From: Bacilli bacterium
Lineage (GTDB): Bacteria; Bacillota_I; Bacilli_A; RFN20; UBA1709
Length of the DNA stretch: 35,272 nt
Direction of reading: 5' to 3'
NCBI GenBank assembly: GCA_017457045.1
Contig: JAFTIF010000009.1
Span: forward strand, 1-35,272
Below the pieces are notes generated by a model, which saw nothing but the letters and a program-made list of their open reading frames with translations, did no database searches and was not told the origin of the DNA. How positions within the stretch are numbered: position 1 is the first letter of the stretch; every line of letters begins with the position of its first letter. The position numbers and the translations under genes are program-made. This document shows, piece after piece, positions 8,764-16,460 of the stretch.

Positions 8764-9088
8764 ATTGATTACTATATGGTGTTTGATAAACTGGATATCC
8801 TCCATAATTATATGATGAAACACTATAATATCCTGGATTTTGATAATATGGATAATATCCTCCATACATAGGATAACCATAATACCTAGGACGAGAATAA
8901 GCACTACCTAATGCTCCTCCAATTAAAGCGCCTCCAACAAAAGGAATGAATCTTTCTTCTTTTTTATTTACTTGATTTGACTCATTCATATTAACTTGAT
9001 TAGGTAAATTTGATGAATACAAATAAGGATTTTGTAAATAAATAGGATAAGGCATTAGATTTTTATAATACATATTTCTTAAACGCAT
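8762..9088 (-). CDS. Small Tyr/Gly/Pro-rich protein of unknown function
   Basis: 108 aa. I do not recognise a named family. Three parts are visible: an N-terminal Tyr/Asn/Pro stretch (YPIYLQNPYLYSSNLP), a charged middle, then a short glycine-zipper-like segment (FVGGALIGGALGSAY, about 49-63), and a tail of YGGY/YYPYY repeats rich in Tyr, Gly and Pro. No signal peptide. Such composition recalls spore-coat or surface-associated Bacilli proteins with a glycine-rich hydrophobic hairpin, but that is only a resemblance. GGAGG stands before the ATG; it has its own promoter and terminator and is therefore likely a real gene. Confidence 0.7.
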   Translation of the reverse strand: MRLRNMYYKNLMPYPIYLQNPYLYSSNLPNQVNMNESNQVNKKEERFIPFVGGALIGGALGSAYSRPRYYGYPMYGGYYPYYQNPGYYSVSSYNYGGYPVYQTPYSNQ

Positions 9089-9108
9089 GATAAACCTCCA
9101 TTCAATGC

Positions 9109-9137
9109 ATTATATTCATCCAATTTATAAACGTGAA
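9109..9137 (-). promoter_or_regulatory. Promoter of the Tyr/Gly-rich protein gene
   Basis: Minus strand TTCACG (9132-9137), 17 bases, TATAAT (9109-9114), about 20 bases before the start codon. The -35 box touches the tail of the rubrerythrin terminator. Confidence 0.5.
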
Positions 9138-9170
9138 AAAAACTCTTCGTGGGAGGTCAAAGAGTTTTTT
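9137..9170 (-). terminator. Terminator of the fur-rubrerythrin operon
   Basis: AAAAAACTCTT (9137-9147) pairs with AAGAGTTTTTT (9160-9170) around a GC-rich loop; on the minus strand it ends in a run of seven T. Confidence 0.8.
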
Positions 9171-9178
9171 CTTTACTA

Positions 9179-9829
9179 TTAATAATTTTCTTTTCTTACT
9201 TCAAAGAATGATTTAGCAACGCCACATACTGGACATGCTTCAGGTGATTTTTTACCCATTACTAAGTGACCGCATACTCTACATTCCCACATAGTTTCTT
9301 CACCTTTTTCAAATACTTGTTGCATTTCAACATTCTTTAATAAAGCACGATATCTTTCTTCGTGAGCTTTTTCAATTTTTGCTACTGCTCTGAATTTAGC
9401 TGCTAAATCTAAGAAACCTTCTTCTTCAGCATCTTTAGCAAATCTATCATACATATCTGTCCATTCGTAGTTTTCTCCTTCAGCTGCATGTAATAAGTTT
9501 TGCTTTGTATCACCTAATTCACCTAAAGCTTTAAACCACATTTTTGCATGTTCCATTTCATTAGCTGCTGTTTTTAAGAAGATTTCTGCTAATTGTTCAT
9601 AACCTTCTTGTTTTGCAACTCCTGCAAAATAAGTATATTTATTTCTAGCTTGAGATTCTCCAGCAAAAGCATCTTTTAAGTTTTGTTCTGTTTTACTTCC
9701 TTTGAATTCAACTGTTTTAACTTCTTCTACTGGTACAAAATAGCTTGAATCTTTTTTACATAATGGGCAGATTGCTGGTGCTGCATCACCTTCATGGATA
9801 TATCCACATACTTTACATCTAAATTTCAT
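9179..9829 (-). CDS. rbr: Rubrerythrin with rubredoxin-like domains at both ends
   Basis: 216 aa. Reduces hydrogen peroxide in anaerobes, in the cytoplasm, using electrons passed through an Fe(Cys)4 site to a diiron centre. The ferritin-like domain (about 48-165) has the ligand motifs GESQARNKY (Glu58), NEMEH (Glu91, His94) and EKAHEERY. A rubredoxin-like CxxC...CPxC site lies at the C-terminus (Cys183/186/199/202), as in classical rubrerythrin, and a second one at the N-terminus (Cys5/8/21/24), as in 'reverse' rubrerythrins. Having both is unusual; the family is normally about 180-195 aa. It starts 23 bases after the Fur-family gene and shares its transcript, so it is likely peroxide- or metal-controlled. 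Preceded by AGGAGAGAG. Confidence 0.92.
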   Translation of the reverse strand: MKFRCKVCGYIHEGDAAPAICPLCKKDSSYFVPVEEVKTVEFKGSKTEQNLKDAFAGESQARNKYTYFAGVAKQEGYEQLAEIFLKTAANEMEHAKMWFKALGELGDTKQNLLHAAEGENYEWTDMYDRFAKDAEEEGFLDLAAKFRAVAKIEKAHEERYRALLKNVEMQQVFEKGEETMWECRVCGHLVMGKKSPEACPVCGVAKSFFEVRKENY

Positions 9830-9852
9830 AATCTTTCTCTCTCCTTTTATTT

Positions 9853-10224
9853 TTAATTATTTTTGTTTTTTAGACAGTCGTTACAAACATAATCAATTGT
9901 TAAATTATAGTTTTTAAATTCTCCATCTATACGTTTTTTTATTTGTTCCTTTAAATCATCAAGATAAACATCAACTACTTTTCCGCATTCCATACATATC
10001 GCGTGATCATGATCTACCATAGTTGCGTCATATAAATCTGATTTTCCTGAAAAAGGGATTTTTCTTAACTCATTTGCCTCGACCATAATTCCTAAGTTTC
10101 TATATACAGTTCCCATGGAAATAGAAGGCATTTGCATTTTTGCTCTAAAGAAAATTTCTTCTGCACTTAAATGACTCATTGACTCTTTTAAAATGTTATA
10201 AATTAATTTTCTTTGCTTCGTCAT
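9853..10224 (-). CDS. Fur-family metalloregulator (PerR-like)
   Basis: 123 aa from the preferred start. Dimeric, metal-dependent repressor. The winged helix reads [12 protein letters not shown]...[11 protein letters not shown]; the metal and dimerisation part has [16 protein letters not shown] (regulatory His/Asp cluster and first CxxC) and VCNDC (second CxxC, structural zinc). I chose the ATG at 10224 because GAAAGGATGATGAT precedes it; an in-frame ATG at 10254 would lie inside the operator. Co-transcription with rubrerythrin points to a PerR-type peroxide sensor. Fur or Zur function cannot be excluded. Confidence 0.87.
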   Translation of the reverse strand: MTKQRKLIYNILKESMSHLSAEEIFFRAKMQMPSISMGTVYRNLGIMVEANELRKIPFSGKSDLYDATMVDHDHAICMECGKVVDVYLDDLKEQIKKRIDGEFKNYNLTIDYVCNDCLKNKNN

Positions 10225-10238
10225 ATCATCATCCTTTC

Positions 10239-10259
10239 TAGGAATAGGAATCATTCCTA
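10239..10259 (-). promoter_or_regulatory. Fur-family 7-1-7 operator
   Basis: TAGGAATCATTCCTA (10245-10259) is a perfect 7-1-7 inverted repeat, the layout of Fur, PerR and Zur boxes (for example TTATAATnATTATAA), but with its own core. An extra TAGGAAT half site overlaps it at 10239-10245. It sits just downstream of the -10 box and upstream of the regulator start: autoregulation. Confidence 0.75.
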
Positions 10260-10264
10260 ATTTT

Positions 10265-10292
10265 ATTATACATGAATTTTATATAAATGCAA
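10265..10292 (-). promoter_or_regulatory. Promoter of the fur-rubrerythrin operon
   Basis: Minus strand TTGCAT (10287-10292), 16 bases, TATAAT (10265-10270). The predicted transcription start falls in the 7-1-7 palindrome. Confidence 0.65.
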
Positions 10293-10329
10293 CACTTTTT
10301 TTAAAAAATATTTTTTTCTTTAAATTCTC

Positions 10330-10357
10330 TTTACAAATTTCTAAAATATGTTATTAT
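10330..10357 (+). promoter_or_regulatory. Promoter of the tRNA-His gene
   Basis: TTTACA (10330-10335), 16 bases, TATTAT (10352-10357), 13 bases before the mature tRNA 5' end. Confidence 0.5.
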
Positions 10358-10370
10358 ATATAAGCAATCT

Positions 10371-10448
10371 GGCGGATGTGGCGAAGCGGCCTAACGCACC
10401 TGACTGTGACTCAGGCATTCGAGGGTTCGAAACCCTTCATCCGCCCCA
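10371..10448 (+). tRNA. tRNA-His (anticodon GTG)
   Basis: A full cloverleaf is visible. The acceptor stem GCGGATG (10372-10378) pairs with CATCCGC (10438-10444). The anticodon stem CCTGA/TCAGG encloses loop CTGTGAC, anticodon GTG. The T arm is GAGGG-TTCGAAA-CCCTT. The extra 5' G (position -1, at 10371) facing C73 is the identity mark of tRNA-His, and CCA is encoded. It stands alone on the plus strand between minus-strand genes. Confidence 0.96.
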
Positions 10449-10459
10449 TTTTAAAAGTT

Positions 10460-10487
10460 AAAGTAGACTAAGTTCTACTTTTTTTAT
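10460..10487 (+). terminator. Terminator of tRNA-His
   Basis: AAAGTAGA (10460-10467) and TCTACTTT (10474-10481) form a perfect stem with a 6-base loop followed by TTTT. Confidence 0.8.
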
Positions 10488-10497
10488 TTATTATAAA

Positions 10498-10523
10498 AAG
10501 AAAAGCGATGTATTCCATCGCTT
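10498..10523 (-). terminator. Terminator of the short-chain dehydrogenase gene
   Basis: AAGCGATG/CATCGCTT (10503-10510/10516-10523), on the minus strand followed by TTCTTTTT. The stop codon of the dehydrogenase overlaps the first arm. Confidence 0.75.
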
Positions 10524-11298
10524 ATTTTTCTTTTTTCATTGTTTTTGCACTCGAAGAAGTAACTAACCATCTAGGAGCAAATTTAGATGCAGTTAATGTT
10601 AGTCTGTTTTTAAATCCAACTACTGCAAGTGATTTTCCTTTTAAAGATTTTTTATATCCAAATTCAGCTACTTTATCACTACTAATAGGTTTAATCTTAC
10701 TAAATGTATAATCATTATGTGCCTTTTCGACAAATTTTGACATAAAAGGTCCTGGGCAAAGTGTTAATAGTTTTACATTTGTTTTTCTAATCTCATAAGA
10801 GATTGCTTCACCCAATAATAATACATATCCTTTACAAGCATGATATGTACACATATAAGGTCCTGGCAAGAATCCCGCGATAGAAGAAATGTTAATAATA
10901 TGTCCTTCATCTTTTTCTAACATTTTATCTAAGAATACTTTTGTGAAATATAATAATGCATTACAGTCAACATTTGTCATCGCCATTTGTTTATCAATGT
11001 CCATATCAACAAAGTCGCATCTATCACCAAACCCGGCACAGTTCACCAAATTGTTAACAAAATACTCTTTTTCCAATGTGTAATTATAAACCTTTTTTAA
11101 TTCCTCTACTTTATTTAAGTCTGCCACTAAAGTATCAACTGTAATTAAAGGAAAATCTTTTTCAAACTCTTCTTTAACTTTTAATAAATTTTCCTCATCA
11201 ATATCTACTAATAATAGATTGTTATTATCTTTAGCATATAATTTCGCAAATGATTTACCTAGACCACTTGCAGCACCTGTAATTAATGTAATTTTCAT
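10522..11298 (-). CDS. Short-chain dehydrogenase/reductase (DltE/YqjQ-like)
   Basis: 258 aa classical SDR, NAD(P)-dependent and cytoplasmic. The cofactor motif TGAASGLG is at residues 7-14, NNLVNCAGFG (NAG-type) near 82-91, catalytic Ser at 138/139, Tyr152 and Lys156 (YHACK). Asp32 at the end of the second strand (LLLVDID) favours NAD. After the Rossmann core the C-terminus is basic (LTASKFAPRWLVTSSSAKTMKKEK), as in the membrane-associated DltE/YqjQ branch. The substrate is unknown. It diverges from the gene at 11376 and has its own terminator. Confidence 0.85.
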   Translation of the reverse strand: MKITLITGAASGLGKSFAKLYAKDNNNLLLVDIDEENLLKVKEEFEKDFPLITVDTLVADLNKVEELKKVYNYTLEKEYFVNNLVNCAGFGDRCDFVDMDIDKQMAMTNVDCNALLYFTKVFLDKMLEKDEGHIINISSIAGFLPGPYMCTYHACKGYVLLLGEAISYEIRKTNVKLLTLCPGPFMSKFVEKAHNDYTFSKIKPISSDKVAEFGYKKSLKGKSLAVVGFKNRLTLTASKFAPRWLVTSSSAKTMKKEK

Positions 11299-11375
11299 AT
11301 TTTTACTCCCCTTTTATATTCTAAATATATCATTTATTAAAGAATAAAGGAATATATTAATTCATAAACTAGATT

Positions 11376-11759
11376 ATGGACAATACCTATAAATCATCTA
11401 CCTCAGAAAAACTAACAAATCTCAAATTAGATAACATATTATCAATTGCTATAATTATTGTATCTTTTATAAATATATTCGGAGACTTAATTGAGCAACA
11501 AGGTGTAATTAACAATGATTCAAATAAAAAAGAATTATCACACGATATATATACTTTCGCAGTTATTTGTTCAATTATTTTATATTTAATCTTTTTTGCA
11601 AGAAGTAAAAATGCACTAGACAAAGCAATAAATAATAACGAAGATACATTCTTGCAAAACATAAGATTATTAGGAAGTATTTTCTTTATTTTAGGTATAC
11701 TGTGCATTTTCTATTTCACCATAAATGATAATGAAAATATTGATTCTCCAGAAATTTAA
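11376..11759 (+). CDS. Small membrane protein of unknown function
   Basis: 127 aa, not recognised. It opens with a polar stretch (MDNTYKSSTSEKLTNLKLDN) and has three hydrophobic segments: about 20-38 (ILSIAIIIVSFINIFGDL), 60-76 (TFAVICSIILYLIFFA) and 98-117 (LLGSIFFILGILCIFYF), separated by charged loops. The ribosome site is weak: an AAAGG lies more than 20 bases upstream and a stop codon lies two codons before the ATG, so the start is uncertain. It is one of the few plus-strand genes, upstream of desulfoferrodoxin but with a 69-base gap containing a separate promoter. Amino-acid composition and hydrophobic pattern favour a real gene over a chance frame. Confidence 0.55.
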   Translation: MDNTYKSSTSEKLTNLKLDNILSIAIIIVSFINIFGDLIEQQGVINNDSNKKELSHDIYTFAVICSIILYLIFFARSKNALDKAINNNEDTFLQNIRLLGSIFFILGILCIFYFTINDNENIDSPEI

Positions 11760-11768
11760 GCAAATCAT

Positions 11769-11797
11769 TTGATTTATTTAAAAAATATGTTAATAAT
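11769..11797 (+). promoter_or_regulatory. Promoter of desulfoferrodoxin
   Basis: TTGATT (11769-11774), 17 bases, AATAAT (11792-11797), then AAAAAGGAGAT before the start codon. Confidence 0.45.
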
Positions 11798-11828
11798 ATA
11801 AGTGTCAAAAGAAAAAGGAGATATAATT

Positions 11829-12215
11829 ATGAGTTTAAAATTTTATAAATGTAACAGATGTGGAAACGTATTCGAAGTATTAGTAGATAGCAAGGTAACA
11901 CCAATGTGTTGTGGAAAGTTCATGGATGAATTAGTTCCAAATACAGTTGATGCAAGTAATGAAAAACACGTACCTGTAATCAATGTAGAAGGAAACAAGG
12001 TTGAAGTAGTAGTTGGAAGTGTTGAACACCCAATGATCGAAGCACACTTCATCACAAACATTATCTTAGAAACAAACAAACAAGTAAGACGTGTTAAATT
12101 AAGTCCTAATCAAGAACCTAAAGCTACATTCTATTTAGCAGAAGGTGAAGAAGTAATCGCAGCATATGAATACTGCAACTTACACGGCTTATGGAAAAAA
12201 GAATACAATAAATAA
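11829..12215 (+). CDS. dfx: Desulfoferrodoxin (class I superoxide reductase)
   Basis: 128 aa. Reduces superoxide to hydrogen peroxide without making oxygen; the peroxide is then a substrate for rubrerythrin. The N-terminal desulforedoxin domain has CNRC (Cys8/11) and PMCCGK, which bind the Fe(Cys)4 centre. The catalytic domain has EKHVPVI, VEHPMIEAHFI and CNLHGLW, supplying the four His and one Cys of the active iron. I place the start at 11829, where AAGGAGATATAATT precedes ATG; an in-frame ATG at 11802 would add nine residues and lacks such a site. It converges with the MATE gene on a shared terminator. Confidence 0.95.
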   Translation: MSLKFYKCNRCGNVFEVLVDSKVTPMCCGKFMDELVPNTVDASNEKHVPVINVEGNKVEVVVGSVEHPMIEAHFITNIILETNKQVRRVKLSPNQEPKATFYLAEGEEVIAAYEYCNLHGLWKKEYNK

Positions 12216-12237
12216 TAAATAAAAAATAATAAAAAAT

Positions 12238-12272
12238 AAAATGCATAGATTTTAATTTTCTATGCATTTTTT
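12238..12272. terminator. Bidirectional terminator between desulfoferrodoxin and MATE genes
   Basis: AAAATGCATAG/CTATGCATTTT (12238-12248/12260-12270), a perfect 11-bp stem with T-runs on both strands. The MATE stop codon (12260-12262) is part of the stem. Confidence 0.85.
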
Positions 12273-13657
12273 AATTGATTTTCATTTTGTTCCTTATCTA
12301 ATTTATTCATTTGTTTAATGATTCCAACAAGGAACGGAATACTAAACAATGCTGTACATAAATCTGCTGCAGGTTGAATAAGTTCAACACCAGTAACCCC
12401 CAATAAAGAAGGAAGTAATAATCCTAATGGAATAAAGAATATTCCGTGTCTGCAAGAAGAAAGTAATGTTGCACGCCATTTCTTACGCATTGCTTGATAT
12501 GACATATTGGCTAGTAAGTTAACACCCATCGTAGGCATAACAATACATACAAATCTCAATGCCTGACCACCTATTTCTATTACCTTTAATACATTTGCTT
12601 CTTCATCTTTAATGAATAATTCAACAAAGAAATCAGATGTGATATAGAATACTCCGCCTAAAGCTGCCATTACAACTGTACACATAATAAATGTGAACAC
12701 GATTGCTTCTTTAACTCTTTTATAATTTTTAGATGAATAATTATATCCACATACTGGTTGGAAACCTTGACCAATACCTAAAGCGACTCCAAAGATTACC
12801 ATTGTAATTTTTGTAACAATACTCATCGCACTTAACGCAGGATCTCCTCCAATTGCACCAGCTTGAGTGTTTAAGATAATTGATGAAACACTTGAGAATC
12901 CTTGTCTTATTAATGATGGTAATCCTACACCAACTATTTCCAAGTAAGGCTTTGCATCAAATGCAATATATTTAGGAGATAATGTAATAATACTTTTTCT
13001 TCGCAAAAAGAATGACAAAAGAATCATAAAACTAACAAATTGAGAAATAATAGTTGCTACTGCTGCACCGGCTGTTCCCATCTCAAACACATGAATAAAT
13101 AATGGATCTAAACCGATATTTAAAAGTCCACCTGTTGTTAAACCAACCATCGCAAACTTAGCTTTTCCTTCACTTCTTAAAATATTATTTAAAACAAATG
13201 AAGCAGCCATAATTGGAGCACCAATAAAAATATAATTAGCATATGCACTAGCATGTGGTAAAACAGTTTCTGTTGCACCTAAAAGTCTCATAAAATCATC
13301 AACAAAGATTAATCCAAATATTGCAATAATTAATCCTATTAATAATGCAGAATAAAAAGCACTTGACCCAATTCTTTGAGCTTCAATATCTTTCTTTTCA
13401 CCTAGTTTCGCAGAGATATTACTACCTCCACCCATACCTAAAGTAAAACCAACTGCTTGAATAATAGCCATTACTGGGAATACCACTCCAACAGCACCTG
13501 ATGCACTTACACCTAACTGCGATACAAAAAATGTATCTGCAAGGTTATATATTGAAGTAATTAACATGCTTACAATAGTAGGAGCAGCTAAACTCATAAT
13601 TAGTCTTTTTATTGGAGTATTAACCATTTTGTTATATTGCTTTTCTTCATGATTCAT
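12260..13657 (-). CDS. MATE-family efflux transporter
   Basis: 465 aa, twelve predicted membrane helices in two pseudo-symmetric halves. Exports organic cations or drugs using a Na+ or H+ gradient. Typical landmarks: an N-terminal NTPIKRLIMSLAAPTIVSML, LADTFFVSQLG in helix 2, GMGGGSNISAKLGE and GIGQGFQPVCGYNYSSKNYKRV at the start of the second half. It starts 21 bases after the HAD gene, so the two are probably one transcript; TTAGGAGGTAG precedes the ATG. Substrate unknown. Confidence 0.93.
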   Translation of the reverse strand: MNHEEKQYNKMVNTPIKRLIMSLAAPTIVSMLITSIYNLADTFFVSQLGVSASGAVGVVFPVMAIIQAVGFTLGMGGGSNISAKLGEKKDIEAQRIGSSAFYSALLIGLIIAIFGLIFVDDFMRLLGATETVLPHASAYANYIFIGAPIMAASFVLNNILRSEGKAKFAMVGLTTGGLLNIGLDPLFIHVFEMGTAGAAVATIISQFVSFMILLSFFLRRKSIITLSPKYIAFDAKPYLEIVGVGLPSLIRQGFSSVSSIILNTQAGAIGGDPALSAMSIVTKITMVIFGVALGIGQGFQPVCGYNYSSKNYKRVKEAIVFTFIMCTVVMAALGGVFYITSDFFVELFIKDEEANVLKVIEIGGQALRFVCIVMPTMGVNLLANMSYQAMRKKWRATLLSSCRHGIFFIPLGLLLPSLLGVTGVELIQPAADLCTALFSIPFLVGIIKQMNKLDKEQNENQLKNA

Positions 13658-13678
13658 AATATCTACCTCCTAACTATT

Positions 13679-14335
13679 TTATCCATTAATAACAATTTCT
13701 AATAAATCATTTATGTCATCAATTAAATATTTTGCATTTAATTCTTTAAGTTCTTCTTTATCTCTAAATCCATATGAAACTAAACAGCAATCTAGATTAG
13801 CATTATCAGCAGTTTGCTTATCTACATTTGAATCTCCTACATATAATACTTCATTGCAATCTAAACCCATTTTTTCTAAAGCTATATCAATCATCATTGA
13901 ATTAGGTTTTTTCTTAATTCCTTTACTTTCATCTTCTCCTAGCACTATATTTATTAAGTCTTCGAAGAAAATATCGTTCAATTTATTAACTAATTCATGT
14001 CTTTTATTAGATACGATAGCGATTTTATACTCTTTATCTTTTAATATTTTTAATATTTTTAAAACATTTTCATAAGGATGAGTTAATACTGCAACATTTT
14101 CCGCATAAAACACCTTAAATGTTGTCATCATTTCTTCAAACCTTGGGTTTTCATATCCTCCCGGTACAACTCTTGAAATTAAATTTCTAATTCCATTACC
14201 AATAAAAGATCTAACTTCCTCAACAGTTCTTGTTTTATAACCATATTCATTACAAACATGATTAACTGCAGAAGTTAAATCTCCAAGTGTATTAAGAAGT
14301 GTTCCGTCTAAATCAAAAATTACACCTTTATACAT
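13679..14335 (-). CDS. HAD-superfamily phosphatase (phosphoglycolate phosphatase-like)
   Basis: 218 aa from the preferred start. Cytoplasmic HAD hydrolase with motif I DLDGTLLNT at the N-terminus (nucleophile Asp), motif II IVSNKR, Lys in GIKKKPNSMM (motif III) and motif IV VGDSNVD. The helical cap after motif I matches the Gph/PpaX subfamily. The frame is open 15 codons further upstream, but homology starts at MYKGVIFDLD and GGTGA stands just before that ATG, so I chose 14335. First gene of a unit with the MATE exporter. The physiological substrate cannot be deduced. Confidence 0.87.
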   Translation of the reverse strand: MYKGVIFDLDGTLLNTLGDLTSAVNHVCNEYGYKTRTVEEVRSFIGNGIRNLISRVVPGGYENPRFEEMMTTFKVFYAENVAVLTHPYENVLKILKILKDKEYKIAIVSNKRHELVNKLNDIFFEDLINIVLGEDESKGIKKKPNSMMIDIALEKMGLDCNEVLYVGDSNVDKQTADNANLDCCLVSYGFRDKEELKELNAKYLIDDINDLLEIVING

Positions 14336-14369
14336 AAAATCACCATCATTTATTTTACTATAATAAAAT

Positions 14370-14399
14370 AAAAAAACCAAGAACTTTTGTCCTTGGTTT
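14370..14399 (-). terminator. Terminator of the M18 aminopeptidase gene
   Basis: AAACCAAG/CTTGGTTT (14374-14381/14392-14399), followed on the minus strand by TTTTTTTATTTTA. Confidence 0.8.
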
Positions 14400-14409
14400 A
14401 ATCTTAGTT

Positions 14410-15771
14410 TTATGCTAATAAGAATGCTCTATATCCTAAATATGCTTCGTACAAGTCAACTTTAGAAACAATTTCCATAGGTGCATGCATATTTAATACT
14501 GGAATACCAGCATCGATAACATCCATATTTAAGTTACCTAAAATATATGCGATTGTACCACCGCCACCTTGGTCTACTTTACCAATTTCAGCTGTTTGGA
14601 AGTTAACGTTTGCTTCATCAAATGTCTTTCTTAACCATGCGATGAATTCAGGAGATGCATCATTACATCCACCTTTACCTCTAGAACCTGTATATTTATT
14701 AATACATAAACCATTTCCTAAGTAAGCTGAGTTTTTAGATTCATTTACATATAAGAATAATGGGTCAACGCCTGCTGAAACGTCACTTGATAACATTTTT
14801 GAATTTTCTAATGCTAATCTTAATTTACAACATTTTTCATTTGTTTTTGCTAATAAATCAGCAATTACGTTTTCAAAGAATTTTGATTGTGCACCTGTTG
14901 CACCAATTGAACCGACTTCTTCTTTGTCAACTAATACACAACATGCTGTATATTCAGGATTATCAATATCGATTAAAGCATATAAAGATGTGAATGCACA
15001 ACATCTATCATCGTGACCATATCCTGCAACCATGCTTCTATCTAAGCCATAATCTCTAGCTGGTCCTGCTGGTACTACTTCGATTTCTGCTGACAAGAAA
15101 TCTTCTTCTTCAAAATCATATTTATCTTTTAATAATTTTAAAACATTTGCTTTAACAGCTTGTTTTTCTTCACCTTCTAAAGGCATATGTCCAACTGTTA
15201 CATCTAAAGCTTCACCTTCGATAACTTTAGCTGCAGGTTTTCCCATTTGGTCTGCTGATAAGTGAACTAATAAATCACCAATTCCTACTACTGGATCTTG
15301 TGGATCTTCACCGATGTTTACATTAACTGTTGTTCCATCTTTTTTACAAACAACACCATGTAATGCTAGAGGGATTGTAACCCATTGATATTTTTTAATT
15401 CCACCATAATAGTGAGTGTCTAATAAAGCAAAGCCTGTTGATTCATATAAAGGATTTTGTTTAATATCGATTCTTGGTGAGTCAATATGTGCACCTAAAA
15501 TTCTTAATCCTTCTGAAACTTTTTTCTTACCAATAATAAATGCAGCAACATTCTTATTCTTATTTACTTTGTAAACTTTATCACCTGGATTTAATTCTTC
15601 TACTGTATCTAAGTTAACAAATCCTGTTGCTTCTAATGCTTTAACACTTAAATTAGTAATCTCGCGTTCTGTTTTTCCTTCTGAAATATATATTTTATAT
15701 AAATCAGCAAATTTCATTAATTTTTCTAGTTGTTCACCAGAATATTTTTTCCATGCATTTTTTGCGTACAT
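14410..15771 (-). CDS. M18-family metallo-aminopeptidase
   Basis: 453 aa from the preferred start, the usual length. Cytoplasmic dizinc aminopeptidase of the aspartyl aminopeptidase/ApeA family, trimming N-terminal residues from peptides. Metal and catalytic motifs are present: AHIDSPR (His-x-Asp), GYGHDDRCC (bridging Asp), DKEEVGSIGATGAQ (Glu-Glu) and LNMHAPMEIVSK (last His). The annotated ATG at 15771 has GGAGG eight bases upstream; an upstream in-frame ATG at 15786 would place this site inside the gene. It is monocistronic, with its own terminator. Confidence 0.94.
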   Translation of the reverse strand: MYAKNAWKKYSGEQLEKLMKFADLYKIYISEGKTEREITNLSVKALEATGFVNLDTVEELNPGDKVYKVNKNKNVAAFIIGKKKVSEGLRILGAHIDSPRIDIKQNPLYESTGFALLDTHYYGGIKKYQWVTIPLALHGVVCKKDGTTVNVNIGEDPQDPVVGIGDLLVHLSADQMGKPAAKVIEGEALDVTVGHMPLEGEEKQAVKANVLKLLKDKYDFEEEDFLSAEIEVVPAGPARDYGLDRSMVAGYGHDDRCCAFTSLYALIDIDNPEYTACCVLVDKEEVGSIGATGAQSKFFENVIADLLAKTNEKCCKLRLALENSKMLSSDVSAGVDPLFLYVNESKNSAYLGNGLCINKYTGSRGKGGCNDASPEFIAWLRKTFDEANVNFQTAEIGKVDQGGGGTIAYILGNLNMDVIDAGIPVLNMHAPMEIVSKVDLYEAYLGYRAFLLA

Positions 15772-15863
15772 AATTATTACCTCCAAATAAATTTATGAAT
15801 CCATTATAATACTTTATTTTATAAAATAAAACAAAAATACTCTCAATTTAAGAAAAATTGACA

Positions 15864-16379
15864 TTATTTAACAACTAATTGATATGCAACTCTTAAATCG
15901 AAATTTTTATTTCTAAGTTTAATTACTCCACATCTAACAAAACCATTTCTAGTTAACATTTTTTGCATATCAAAATTAAGCGCATGTGTATCAATTCTTA
16001 TACTATTAAAGTTGTTATTTAAACAATATTGTTTTGCATAATTAATTAAAAAGGATCCTACACCTTTTCCATAATAACTTTTTGAAACAGCAATACGATG
16101 AATTGTCAAATATTTTTCATTATTTAGCCACATTCCATCAATATCTAAATAATCACCTTCACCATCTAATAAAAAAGTCATAACTCCAACTATTTTATTC
16201 TCAATTAATGCAACATATATCTCATTATTCTTTAAATCATTATTAAATGATTCCTCATTTGGTGGATATCCTTTTTCCCATTGAAAAGTTTTTTCAATTG
16301 CAAATTTTTCAATAGCATCTTCATAAATCTGTAAAGCATCATTTAAATCATTAATATTTGCTTTTCTTATTTTTATCAT
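15864..16379 (-). CDS. GNAT-family N-acetyltransferase
   Basis: 171 aa, a single GNAT fold. The acetyl-CoA site is visible as IHRIAVSKSYYGKGVGSFL (about 96-114; the R/Q-x-x-G-x-G/A element appears as YYGKGVG). It is followed by DTHALNFDMQKMLTRNGF, where the Asn and the terminal hydrophobic strand complete the fold. AAAGGTGGTG precedes the ATG. A weak AATTT hairpin near 15842-15862 may end it. The acceptor is unknown. Confidence 0.85.
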   Translation of the reverse strand: MIKIRKANINDLNDALQIYEDAIEKFAIEKTFQWEKGYPPNEESFNNDLKNNEIYVALIENKIVGVMTFLLDGEGDYLDIDGMWLNNEKYLTIHRIAVSKSYYGKGVGSFLINYAKQYCLNNNFNSIRIDTHALNFDMQKMLTRNGFVRCGVIKLRNKNFDLRVAYQLVVK

Positions 16380-16433
16380 TGATACACCACCTTTCTAATA
16401 ATCTTATTCTAGCAAATCAAAATATATATCACA

Positions 16434-16459
16434 AATAAAAAAGTGCATCTCTGCACTTT
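16434..16459 (-). terminator. Terminator after the 161-aa membrane protein gene
   Basis: AAAGTGCA/TGCACTTT (16440-16447/16452-16459) with loop GAGA on the minus strand, then TTTTTTATTTG. It abuts the stop codon. Confidence 0.8.
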
Positions 16460-16460
16460 A

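Noticed and set aside
15842..15862. Hairpin after the GNAT gene as a strong terminator
   Set aside because: The stem is AT-only with an imperfect T-run on the minus strand; too weak to list separately.
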